The notes beneath the pieces were generated by a model that saw only the letters and a list, made by a program, of their open reading frames with translations, made no database searches and was not told the origin of the DNA. From assembly GCA_050157065.1 (NCBI GenBank), contig CP189573.1: a stretch of 64,000 nucleotides of DNA. The stretch is one strand, 5' to 3'. Positions within the stretch are counted from its first letter, which is position 1. Each line of letters starts with the position of its first letter. Both the position numbers and the translations under genes were made by a program. This DNA comes from Avipropionibacterium sp050157065. Its GTDB lineage: Bacteria; Actinomycetota; Actinomycetes; Propionibacteriales; Propionibacteriaceae. Below, one piece after another: positions 36,913 to 44,312 of the stretch.

Positions 36913-37550
36913 CAGGCCTCAGCCTTCTCGGCGGCCTTGTCGTCGTCGGCCGACGAGTCTTGGGCCTTCTCGTCGGACTTCGTGTCGTCGGACTTGTCGT
37001 CGGCCTTCTTGTCGTCGGCCTTCTTGTCGTCGGCCTTCTTGTCGTCGGCCTTCTTGTCGTCGGCCTTCTTGTCCTCGGCCTTCTTGTCGTCGGCCTTCTT
37101 GTCGTCGGCCTTCTTGTCGTCGGCCTTCTTGTCGTCGGCCTTCTTGTCCTCGGACTTGTCGTCGGCCTTCTTGTCGCCCTTCTTGGCGATCGCATCGCCG
37201 GCCGGCTCCTCACCGATCTCGGCGAGGGCGGCGTTGAACCGCGCAAGCTTGTCGGCCTTGGCCGGCTGCTCGTCGATCCCCGACGGCGAGGAGTCGCCGC
37301 TGTGCTTCTGCCAGTCACCGGTGCGCTTCAGCAGCGCGACGACGGCCTCGGTCGGCTGGGCGCCGACGCCCAACCAGTACTGCACCCGCTCACCGTCCAC
37401 CTCGATGATCGAGGGGTCGTTCTTGGGGTGGTACTGACCGATCTCCTCGATCGCCCGGCCGTCCCGCTTCTTGCGGGAGTCCATGACGACGACTCGGTAG
37501 TGCGGGGTGCGGATCTTGCCGATGCGCTTCAGACGAATCTTGACAGCCAC
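36912..37550 (-). CDS. rpsP: 30S ribosomal protein S16 with long Lys/Ala/Asp repeat tail
   Basis: 212 residues from GTG 37550. Residues 1-80 are ordinary S16 (MAVKIRLKRIGKIRTPHYR, ERVQYWLGVGAQPTEAV). An actinobacterial extension follows to about 135, then a tail of KKADD pentamers (about 10 exact or near-exact units) ending in a Ser/Asp/Lys/Ala mix. The DNA behind the repeat is a 15-bp tandem (GGCCTTCTTGTCGTC on the plus strand). Normal S16 is about 80-150 residues, so the tail more than doubles a usual S16. It is the first gene of its operon; ffh is not adjacent. Confidence 0.95.
   Translation of the reverse strand: MAVKIRLKRIGKIRTPHYRVVVMDSRKKRDGRAIEEIGQYHPKNDPSIIEVDGERVQYWLGVGAQPTEAVVALLKRTGDWQKHSGDSSPSGIDEQPAKADKLARFNAALAEIGEEPAGDAIAKKGDKKADDKSEDKKADDKKADDKKADDKKADDKKAEDKKADDKKADDKKADDKKADDKKADDKSDDTKSDEKAQDSSADDDKAAEKAEA
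37002..37168. repeat. 15-bp coding tandem repeat in rpsP
   Basis: About eleven near-identical copies of a 15-bp unit (CGGCCTTCTTGTCGT on the plus strand) encode the KKADD pentamers of the S16 tail. Units differ mainly at one base, giving GAC or GAG codons (KKADD versus KKAED). This kind of array is prone to length change by slippage without breaking the frame. Confidence 0.9.
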
Positions 37551-37767
37551 GTGTGTGGGTTCTCCTGTTGGATGTCACCCGCCGGCGGGCGGGCTTGCGG
37601 ATGAACGGTCGTCCGGCGTGGGGTTACCGGACCAGGTTCGCTGGATCCGTGTGACGGTGATGAGAGGGCACCATCGACACGGAGACCTCAACATTCTGCC
37701 AGAACGGCCCGGATGGGCCAACCCGAAGGTCCGGACAGTCCGAACCGCCCACCCATCACGAGTTGCG

Positions 37768-37777
37768 GCAACGTTGC
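37768..37777 (+). promoter_or_regulatory. GCAACGTTGC palindrome, LacI-type operator candidate
   Basis: A perfect 10-bp palindrome with a central CG, of the kind bound by LacI/GalR repressors of sugar genes, lies 63 bases before the GTG start of the Gfo/Idh/MocA gene, in the divergent gap with rpsP. No LacI-family gene is in the window. Confidence 0.4.
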
Positions 37778-37840
37778 GATAGCCTTGCAGGGCGGAATCC
37801 GGGTCGGCCCGGACCCCAGCCAGAATCGAGAGGGATCACT

Positions 37841-39160
37841 GTGCCCATCCGACGTTACGGCCTGTGCGGCCTGTCCAACCGCGGGGTCGGGGCGTTCGCC
37901 CTCCCCCTCCTCGGCTCCCCCGATGCCGATGGCACGCAGGCGACCGAGGACTTCTCCGACGTCGCCGACCTGGTGGGCATCGTCGAGCCGGACGCCACCC
38001 GGGTCGAGGAGTTCAACCGGACCTGCCTGCCGTCCGGTCACCCACCGATCCCGCGGTTCGACGACCTGGCCGCCATGCTGGCCGCCACCTCGCCCGATGC
38101 GGTCATCGTCGCCTCCCCCGACCACACCCACGCCGAACTGATCATCGGGGCCCTCGACGCCGGGATCGACGTGATCGCCGAGAAGCCGATGGTCACCACG
38201 ACCGCTGACGCCGAGGCCGTGCTCGCCGCCCAGGCCCGCAGCTCCGCGACCCTGCGGGTGACGCACAACTTCCGCTACCTGCCCCGCCACGTGCAGTTGA
38301 AGGAACTGCTCCGCTCCGGGGTGATCGGCCGGCCGGTCCAGGTGCTGCTGGAGTACCACGTGGACACCTCACACGGCGCCAGCTACTTCATGCGGTGGAA
38401 CCGGGAGCGAGCCCTGTCGGGCGGCCTGTCGCTGCACAAGTCGACCCACCACCTCGACCTGTTGGCGTGGCTGCTCGACGACGAGCCGGTCCGGGTCGGC
38501 TCGGTCGGTGGGCGGTGGTTCTACGGGCCGGACGGGCCGTACCGACCGCGGGGCGAGGACGGCCGCCCGCTGTCCGGGGACGCGGCCCAGCAGGTCGATC
38601 CGTACTGGCAGGACATGGTGTCCCGGAAGGCGATCCTGACCGGCGGGGGCCGTCGGCGCGGGCTGCGGGACCTGCCGTACACACATCAGTACCCGGCAGG
38701 GTCCGACTGGTCGGTGTTCGACGAGGAGATCGACATCGAGGACACGCTGACCAGCGTGATCGGGTACGCCTCCGGCGCGGCGGCCTCGTACCTGATCAAC
38801 TTCTCCTCCCCCTGGGAGGGATCCCGGATCGCGATCAACGGCACCCACGGCATGATCGAGTCACTCGACGGCCACGTCGCCGGAGTGCCCCTCCCCGGCA
38901 GCGGCACCCTCACCGTACGACCCCTGTTCGGCGAACCGCGGGAGATCCCCGCCGACACCGGCGACGGTGGCCACGGCGGCGCCGATCCGTCGATGAGGAT
39001 CGACCTGTTCCGTGGTGTCACCGAGCGCTCGCGCGAACTCGGCCTGGTCGCCGACGCCCGGGAGGGTGCCCTGGCCGTCGCCACCGGCGAGGCGCTGTGG
39101 CGGTCGGCCGAGACCGGCGAGATGATCACCATCGAGCTGGGAGCCGACCGGCGCCCCTGA
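37841..39160 (+). CDS. Gfo/Idh/MocA family oxidoreductase
   Basis: 439 residues from GTG 37841, with a purine-rich GAGAGGGA site upstream. The N-terminal Rossmann domain includes DAVIVASPDHTHAELI and the hallmark IAEKPMVTT (catalytic Lys). The C-terminal domain has THNFRYLPRHVQLKELLRSG and GGLSLHKSTHHLDLLAWLL. These NAD(P)-dependent enzymes oxidise sugars, inositols or their derivatives. It stands alone with a LacI-like palindrome upstream. The stop is followed by a hairpin repeat array. Confidence 0.9.
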   Translation: MPIRRYGLCGLSNRGVGAFALPLLGSPDADGTQATEDFSDVADLVGIVEPDATRVEEFNRTCLPSGHPPIPRFDDLAAMLAATSPDAVIVASPDHTHAELIIGALDAGIDVIAEKPMVTTTADAEAVLAAQARSSATLRVTHNFRYLPRHVQLKELLRSGVIGRPVQVLLEYHVDTSHGASYFMRWNRERALSGGLSLHKSTHHLDLLAWLLDDEPVRVGSVGGRWFYGPDGPYRPRGEDGRPLSGDAAQQVDPYWQDMVSRKAILTGGGRRRGLRDLPYTHQYPAGSDWSVFDEEIDIEDTLTSVIGYASGAAASYLINFSSPWEGSRIAINGTHGMIESLDGHVAGVPLPGSGTLTVRPLFGEPREIPADTGDGGHGGADPSMRIDLFRGVTERSRELGLVADAREGALAVATGEALWRSAETGEMITIELGADRRP

Positions 39161-39175
39161 CCGGTCAACCACTCC

Positions 39176-39263
39176 CGTGACGACCCGTCACATGCTCCCG
39201 TGACGACCCGTCACATGCTCCCGTGACGACCCGGCACATGCTCTCGTGACGACCCGTCAACCC
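39176..39263. repeat. 23-bp tandem repeat, 3.7 copies, each a small hairpin
   Basis: Units of 23 bp beginning CGTGACGACCCGTCACATGC start at 39176, 39199, 39222 and 39245; the last is partial and covers the pruA stop codon. Each unit contains GTGACG-ACC-CGTCAC, a perfect 6-bp stem with a 3-base loop (one mismatch in the third unit). The array fills the space between two convergent genes, so it may work as a chain of weak bidirectional terminators. Confidence 0.9.
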
Positions 39264-40879
39264 ATGTGCGGATAGCCGTGCTCGGTGGCCGGGACGAAGG
39301 TCTCCTTCATCGAACGCGGACTGACCCACCTGATCAGGTTCCAGATCGACCCGGCCTTGTCGTTGGTGCCGGAGTTGCGGGCGCCACCGAACGGTTGCTG
39401 CCCGACCACCGCCCCGGTCGGCTTGTCGTTGACGTAGAAGTTGCCGGCCGCCTGCCGCAACGCCGCAGCGGCCTGGTCGATCGCGGCCCGATCGGTGGCC
39501 AGCACCGCCCCGGTCAGCCCGTACCCGGTCCCCTGGTCCACCTCGGTCAGGATCCGTGACCAGTCCGCGTCGTCGAAGACGTGCACCCCCAGGATCGGGC
39601 CGAAGTACTCGGTCCGGAAGACGTCATGGCCGGGGTCGTCGGAGGTGACGATGGTCGGCCGGACGTAGTACCCCCGGGTGTCGTCGCAACTGCCGCCGGC
39701 GATGACGGTGGCGCTGCTCCGCGCGCGTTCGATGGCGTCCCGGTTCTTGGTCCAGGCCCGACGATCGATCACCGCGGAGGTGAAGTTGCTGAAATCTCGC
39801 ACGTCTCCGACCGGGAGGGCCTCTGTCTGCTCGACCAGGTCGTCGACGATTCGGTCCCACACGCTCCGCGACACGTACGCCCGCGACGCCGCGGAGCACT
39901 TCTGACCGCTGTACTCGAAGGCGCCACGGATCAGTGCGGTCCGGACGACATCGGGCTCGGCACTGGCGTGGGCGACCACGAAGTCCTTGCCGCCGGTCTC
40001 CCCCACGATCCGCGGGTAGCTGCGGAACCGGTCCAGGTGGTCGGCCACGCCGCGCCACAACGCACGGAACGTCTGGGTGGACCCGGTGAAGTGGATCCCC
40101 GCCAGGTCGGGGTGGGCCAGTGCGACCTCCGAGACCGCCACACCGTCGCCCGGCAACATGTTGATCACCCCCGGTGGCAGGCCGGCCTCGGTGAGCAACT
40201 CCATGGTCAGGTGGGCCGCCACCTGCTGGGTGGGGCTCGGCTTCCACAGCACGACGTTGCCCATCAACGCCGGGGCGGTCGGCAGGTTGCCGGCGATCGC
40301 GGTGAAGTTGAACGGGGTGACCGCGTAGACGAAGCCCTCCAGCGGCCGGTAGTCGGTGCGGTTCCACACCCCTCCCGAGCTGGCGGGCTGGTTGGCGTGG
40401 AGCTGTCGGGCGAAGGCGACGTTGAACCGCCAGAAGTCGATCAGTTCGCACGCCGAGTCGATCTCGGCCTGCTGGCACGTCTTGCCCTGCCCCAGCATCG
40501 TTGCGGCGTTGAGGGTGTCCCGCCACGGCCCCGCGAGCAGGTCCGCGGCACGCAGGAAGATCGCGGCCCGGGAGTCGAAGTCGAGCCGTGCCCACGCCGG
40601 GGCGACCTCCATCGCCGCCGCGATTGCCGCGCGGGTGTCGGCGCCGGTCGCACCCCGGGCCTGCCCCAGCACGTGGTGGTGGTCCGACGGCATCACCACG
40701 TCGAACGGCTCACCACCCCCGGGTCGGCGGACGCCGCCGATCGCCGCGGTGAGCTCGAGCGGGCCCCCGTCGGCGAGCTCGGCGACCCGCGCGGCGAGCT
40801 GTCGCTGCTCCGGAGTGTCCGGCGCATAGGTCTTCACCGGCTCGTTGGCCGGGATCGGTACGGATGTGATCGCGTCCAC
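39257..40879 (-). CDS. pruA: L-glutamate gamma-semialdehyde (1-pyrroline-5-carboxylate) dehydrogenase
   Basis: 540 residues from a GTG start. Aldehyde dehydrogenase fold of the PruA type: TPFNFTAIAGNLPTAPALMGN, VLWKPSPTQQ, GIHFTGSTQTF, GETGGKDFVVAH (general base Glu), FEYSGQKCSAASRAYV (catalytic Cys) and the end FGGARNSGTNDKAG. It oxidises glutamate semialdehyde to glutamate in proline catabolism. No proline dehydrogenase gene is adjacent. Confidence 0.95.
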   Translation of the reverse strand: MDAITSVPIPANEPVKTYAPDTPEQRQLAARVAELADGGPLELTAAIGGVRRPGGGEPFDVVMPSDHHHVLGQARGATGADTRAAIAAAMEVAPAWARLDFDSRAAIFLRAADLLAGPWRDTLNAATMLGQGKTCQQAEIDSACELIDFWRFNVAFARQLHANQPASSGGVWNRTDYRPLEGFVYAVTPFNFTAIAGNLPTAPALMGNVVLWKPSPTQQVAAHLTMELLTEAGLPPGVINMLPGDGVAVSEVALAHPDLAGIHFTGSTQTFRALWRGVADHLDRFRSYPRIVGETGGKDFVVAHASAEPDVVRTALIRGAFEYSGQKCSAASRAYVSRSVWDRIVDDLVEQTEALPVGDVRDFSNFTSAVIDRRAWTKNRDAIERARSSATVIAGGSCDDTRGYYVRPTIVTSDDPGHDVFRTEYFGPILGVHVFDDADWSRILTEVDQGTGYGLTGAVLATDRAAIDQAAAALRQAAGNFYVNDKPTGAVVGQQPFGGARNSGTNDKAGSIWNLIRWVSPRSMKETFVPATEHGYPHMG

Positions 40880-41230
40880 GTCCTGAGACTAACCCCCGCC
40901 GCCGACGACGGGCCCGGTTCGCACCCCGCCGCTTCGTGAAAAGGGGCGCCACAGCGACACAGCTGGACGCATTCGTCGCCGGTGTCGCTCAGTCGCCCTT
41001 TCGTACGCCCGACCGGCGACGCCCACCCCCGGATGAGCGTGGGACGGCGTGCCGAGGGGGAGCAGCGGTTCCGAAGGCTGCAACAACGGTAACAACTTGG
41101 CTCGCGCCACGATCACGTGCTTGACATCTTCATGGAGGACAGGGCAACAATGTCGCAATTGAAACCGAAGTTCCGCCGTATGTGTGTCCGGCGGGACGTC
41201 AACGACGACCATCCGAAAGTGGGGCTCTAC
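40880..41230. other. 351-bp divergent intergenic region
   Basis: Between pruA and the NgcE-like binding protein. It contains the second copy of the dispersed palindrome (40943-41007), an A/C-rich stretch with GCAACAACGGTAACAAC at 41080-41096, and a promoter-like pair for the binding-protein gene: TTGACA at 41121-41126 and AACAAT at 41146-41151, 19 bases apart. No small gene is evident. Confidence 0.6.
40943..41007 (-). repeat. dispersed palindromic element, copy 2
   Basis: The reverse complement of this 65-bp block aligns without gaps to 8271-8335 with 53 identities. Its stem is cleaner than in copy 1: AAGGGCG with CGCCCC outside, and AGCGACAC with GTGTCGCT inside, both perfect or near-perfect. 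It lies between divergently transcribed genes, so it is not simply a terminator. Confidence 0.8.
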
Positions 41231-42673
41231 ATGACCTCAGGACTCAACAGGCGCGCCTTCCTGCGTGGCGCCGGTGTGGCTGCCGGTGCCGTGATCGGCG
41301 CCGGTGCACTGGCCTCATGTGCCGGTGGCGGCGCCGGCCCCGGCACCCAGGGCGGCGGCGAAGGTGGCGAGGGTGTCCAGTACAACTTCGACGACGCGGC
41401 GAACCCGTTCGGCCTGGCCGAGGAGGGGGCCGGCGAGGTCGTCATCCCCGACCAGGGCTGGGGAACGAAGTGGATGGAGGACACCATCGCGGCGTTCAAG
41501 ACCAACCACGGCGGCATCGAGATCGAGATGTCGGCCCACAAGGACATGAACGTCACGATCCAGCCGCGGTTCATCCAGAACGATCCGCCGGACCTGATCA
41601 TGCCGGCCGGCATCAAGGTGCCGGTGCTCGCCGAGCAGAACCAGGTCTTCGACCTGACCGAGTTCTACAAGGCCCCGGCCTTCGACGGCGGTGGCACCGT
41701 CACCGACTCCCTGCTGCCGGGCACCATGGAGGCCGCCAACCTGCTCAGCGACGGCCGGCTGATGATCGCGCCGACCACGTTCACCTCGTACGGCCTGTGG
41801 TACTCCAGCGCCGTGTTCGAGGAGAACGGCTGGGAGTACCCGAAGACCTGGGACGCCATGATCGCCCTCTGCGAGGAGATCAAGGGCACCGGGATCGCAC
41901 CGTGGACCTACACCGGCAAGTACCCGGGCTACATCTTCACCCCGATGTCGGTGATGGCGGCCAAGGCCGACGGCATCGAGTCCATCCTGGCGATCGACAA
42001 CCTCGAGCCGAACGCGTGGCGTGCACCGGGCATGGTGGCGGCCGCCGAGGCCATCGAGGAGCTCCGCAGCAAGGGGTACTTCCTGCCGGGCAGCGAGGGC
42101 CTGAGCCACACTGAGTCGCAGACCCTGTGGGCCCAGGGCAAGGCCGCCTTCATCCCGGTCGGCAGCTGGCTGGAGAACGAGTCGGCCGACAGCATCAAGC
42201 CGGAGAGCAAGATCAAGATGCAGAGCACGCCGAGCCTCAGCTCGTCGGACAAGCTGCCGTTCGAGGCGCTGGCCGCCTACCCCGGCAACTCGGTCTTCGT
42301 GCCGGAGCAGGCCAAGAACGTGCAGTTCGGCCTGGAGTTCCTGCGGTTCATGTGGGGCAAGGAGGCATCGGCGATCTGGACCACCAACACCAAGTCGCTG
42401 ACCTCGCTGCGCGGGTACTACGACGAGCTGACCGACGTGCCGTCGGGTCTGCAGAGCGTGCTGGACAGCATCGAGGCCGCCGGCGAGGACATCCTGCCGC
42501 CTCGCAAGTACAGCTCGTACTACTCCGACTTCTCGAAGCTGGTGACCGACAAGACCGGCCTGCTGGCCTCGGGCACCATCAAGGCCAAGGAGTACATCGA
42601 CACCATTCAGGCCGAGGCCGACAAGGTCGCCGCCGATCCCAACATCAAGAAGTACACCCGTACGCTCGACTGA
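41231..42673 (+). CDS. NgcE-like N-acetylglucosamine/chitobiose ABC transporter binding lipoprotein
   Basis: 480 residues from ATG 41231. A twin-arginine-like leader (NRRAFLRGAG) and lipobox LASC with Cys30 mark an exported lipoprotein. The body resembles NgcE: TFTSYGLWYSSAVFEENGWEYPKTWDAMIALCEEI, GIAPWTYTGKYPGY (each quoted in part), NLEPNAWRAPG, GLSHTESQTLWAQGKAAF and PVGSWLENE. It likely captures GlcNAc or chitobiose. No permease or ATPase genes follow, so it is an orphan component here. An in-frame GTG at 41117 is disfavoured because a promoter-like TTGACA lies just after it. Confidence 0.85.
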   Translation: MTSGLNRRAFLRGAGVAAGAVIGAGALASCAGGGAGPGTQGGGEGGEGVQYNFDDAANPFGLAEEGAGEVVIPDQGWGTKWMEDTIAAFKTNHGGIEIEMSAHKDMNVTIQPRFIQNDPPDLIMPAGIKVPVLAEQNQVFDLTEFYKAPAFDGGGTVTDSLLPGTMEAANLLSDGRLMIAPTTFTSYGLWYSSAVFEENGWEYPKTWDAMIALCEEIKGTGIAPWTYTGKYPGYIFTPMSVMAAKADGIESILAIDNLEPNAWRAPGMVAAAEAIEELRSKGYFLPGSEGLSHTESQTLWAQGKAAFIPVGSWLENESADSIKPESKIKMQSTPSLSSSDKLPFEALAAYPGNSVFVPEQAKNVQFGLEFLRFMWGKEASAIWTTNTKSLTSLRGYYDELTDVPSGLQSVLDSIEAAGEDILPPRKYSSYYSDFSKLVTDKTGLLASGTIKAKEYIDTIQAEADKVAADPNIKKYTRTLD

Positions 42674-42693
42674 CCCAGGTCAGTTCGGCGGGT

Positions 42694-42746
42694 GACGCAG
42701 CCGAGCCCCGGCAGGTGGATCTCCACCGGTCGGGGCTCGTTGCGTC
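42694..42746. terminator. strong bidirectional hairpin between convergent genes
   Basis: A nested, almost fully paired hairpin: GACGCA pairs with TGCGTC, CGAGCCCCG with CGGGGCTCG, and GGTGGA with TCCACC around a 2-base loop. It lies 21 bp after the NgcE-like gene stop and 33 bp after the ku stop on the other strand. It is symmetrical, so it should act on both transcripts. Confidence 0.85.
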
Positions 42747-42778
42747 CCGGGTCGCGGCCAGGGCGCCCGGGCGGGAGG

Positions 42779-43702
42779 TCAGCTGGCCTTCTTCCTGGCG
42801 GTGGTCTTCTTGGCCGTGGACTTCTTGGCGGCGGTCTTCTTGGCAGCCGCCTTCTTCTTCGGTGCGTCGTCGGCCTGCTCGGAGCCGTCGTCACCCCCGG
42901 CCCTGCCGGCTGCCTCGGCGCGCCGCTTCTTGGCTGCGTCGACCGAGGCCCGCAGGGCTGCCACCAGGTCGACCACCTCGGCCTGCTCCGGTTCGTCCTC
43001 GTCCTCCTCGCGGGCTGGCAGGCCGGCGAGCTTGGACTCGATGACCTCCTCCAGCGCGAGCCGGTAGGCGTCGGAGTAGTTCTCCGGTTCGAAGTCGCCG
43101 GCCAGGGCGTCGATGAAGTTGGTCGCCATCGCCACCTCCGCGTCCGACACCGTGACGTCGCTGGGGGGTTCTGCGAACGACCCCTCCCGTACCTCGTCGG
43201 GCCACATCATGGTGTGCATCCGCAGCACCCCGTCGACGGGACGGATCAGCGCCAGCGACTCCTTCTGCCGCAGTGCGACCTTCACCAGGGCTGCCTGTCC
43301 GGTCGAGACCAGCGCATCACGCAACAGCACGTACGGCTTGTTGCCCGGACCGTCCGCGGCCAGGAAGTACGTCTTGTCGAAGTAGGTGGGGTCCACCTGG
43401 TCGACGGGGACGAACGAGACGACCTCGACCTCCCGCGCCGTCGGCAGCGGCACCGCCTGGAAGTCCTCGGACTCCAGGATCACCATCCGGCCGTCGGGGA
43501 GTTCGTAGGCCTTGCCGATCTCGCCGTACGGGATCTCCTCCCCGCACACCTCGCAGACACGCTTGTACCGGATGCGCCCCTCGTCGGCGGGGTGCACCTG
43601 TCGGAAGCTGATGTCCTTCTCCTCGGTGGCGGTGAACAGCTTGATCGGGATCGTCACCAGCCCGAAGGAGATGGCCCCTTTCCAGATAGATCGTGGTGCC
43701 AT
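42779..43702 (-). CDS. ku: Ku protein, non-homologous end joining
   Basis: About 307 residues from ATG 43702. The bacterial Ku core is clear: APRSIWKGAISFGLVTIPIKLF, RIRYKRVCEVCGEEI, then SLALIRPVDGVLRMHTMMWPDE (in part) and FEPENYSDAYRLALEEVIE. The C-terminal tail is Lys/Ala-rich (KKKAAAKKTAAKK), as in Ku proteins that bind DNA internally and threads. Ku recruits ligase LigD to broken DNA ends; ligD is not in the window. Confidence 0.94.
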   Translation of the reverse strand: MAPRSIWKGAISFGLVTIPIKLFTATEEKDISFRQVHPADEGRIRYKRVCEVCGEEIPYGEIGKAYELPDGRMVILESEDFQAVPLPTAREVEVVSFVPVDQVDPTYFDKTYFLAADGPGNKPYVLLRDALVSTGQAALVKVALRQKESLALIRPVDGVLRMHTMMWPDEVREGSFAEPPSDVTVSDAEVAMATNFIDALAGDFEPENYSDAYRLALEEVIESKLAGLPAREEDEDEPEQAEVVDLVAALRASVDAAKKRRAEAAGRAGGDDGSEQADDAPKKKAAAKKTAAKKSTAKKTTARKKAS

Positions 43703-43793
43703 GGGCCCAGTCTGGCACGGCATCGGGAGCGGCGTCCGGATGTACGACCCCGCTCCCCTCGGTCACGGCCCGGTTTCCGCCGTACGGCCCCGC

Positions 43794-44312
43794 TCAGGAG
43801 TCGTCCCCGCGGCACCAGCGGACGGCCTCCTCGGGGGTGTGCCAGCCGAGGTCGTGTTCGTCGACCAGGTCGGCCACGACCGGGTCGTCCCAGGCCTGCC
43901 CGAGATCGGCGGCGGTGGCGGCAGCCTGCCTGGCGGTTGTCAGGTCGAGCCCGGCCGGGTCGCTGAAGACCGATGCCACATGGGGCCAGGTCAGGCCGGG
44001 GAGTCGCCCCGTCCCGAGGGTGTCGTCGGCGTCGGCGACGAAACCGGCAGCGGGGACGGCCAGCACCACGCGCGGCACCTCCGATCCGTCGGCAGACCCG
44101 CCGGGCAGCCGCAGCGCCGCGACCGCAGCGACCGACTGGGCGGCGAACAGGGCGTCCTCGCCGTCACCGGGGCCGAACTCACCCCAGGCCACCAGGCCGG
44201 GGGTGACGCCGTAGGCCGGCAACGGCTCGTTCAACTCGCCGTGATCGACCAGTTCGCGCAGCTGTTGCCACGAGACCGGGACGAAGACGGTCTCGGTGCC
44301 GAGTTGGGTCAT
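43794..44312 (-). CDS. DUF6912 family protein
   Basis: 172 residues from ATG 44312. The pattern TVFVPVSWQQLRELVDHGEL, AYGVTPGLVAWGE, ALFAAQSVAAVAALRL, RVVLAVPA and the acidic end VADLVDEHDLGWHTPEEAV fits DUF6912, an actinobacterial family of unknown function. The start overlaps the WS/DGAT stop by four bases, so the two are co-translated. No catalytic motif is evident. Confidence 0.65.
   Translation of the reverse strand: MTQLGTETVFVPVSWQQLRELVDHGELNEPLPAYGVTPGLVAWGEFGPGDGEDALFAAQSVAAVAALRLPGGSADGSEVPRVVLAVPAAGFVADADDTLGTGRLPGLTWPHVASVFSDPAGLDLTTARQAAATAADLGQAWDDPVVADLVDEHDLGWHTPEEAVRWCRGDDS

Noticed and set aside
37002..37168. The rpsP 15-bp repeats as an assembly artefact
   Set aside because: Units carry distinct single-base differences and the frame stays intact to a normal stop overlapping khpA, so the repeat itself looks real; only the exact copy number might be misassembled.
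40943..41007. The palindromic element as an ordinary rho-independent terminator
   Set aside because: It lies between divergent genes, where no transcript should end, and its sequence, not only its stem, is shared with a distant copy.
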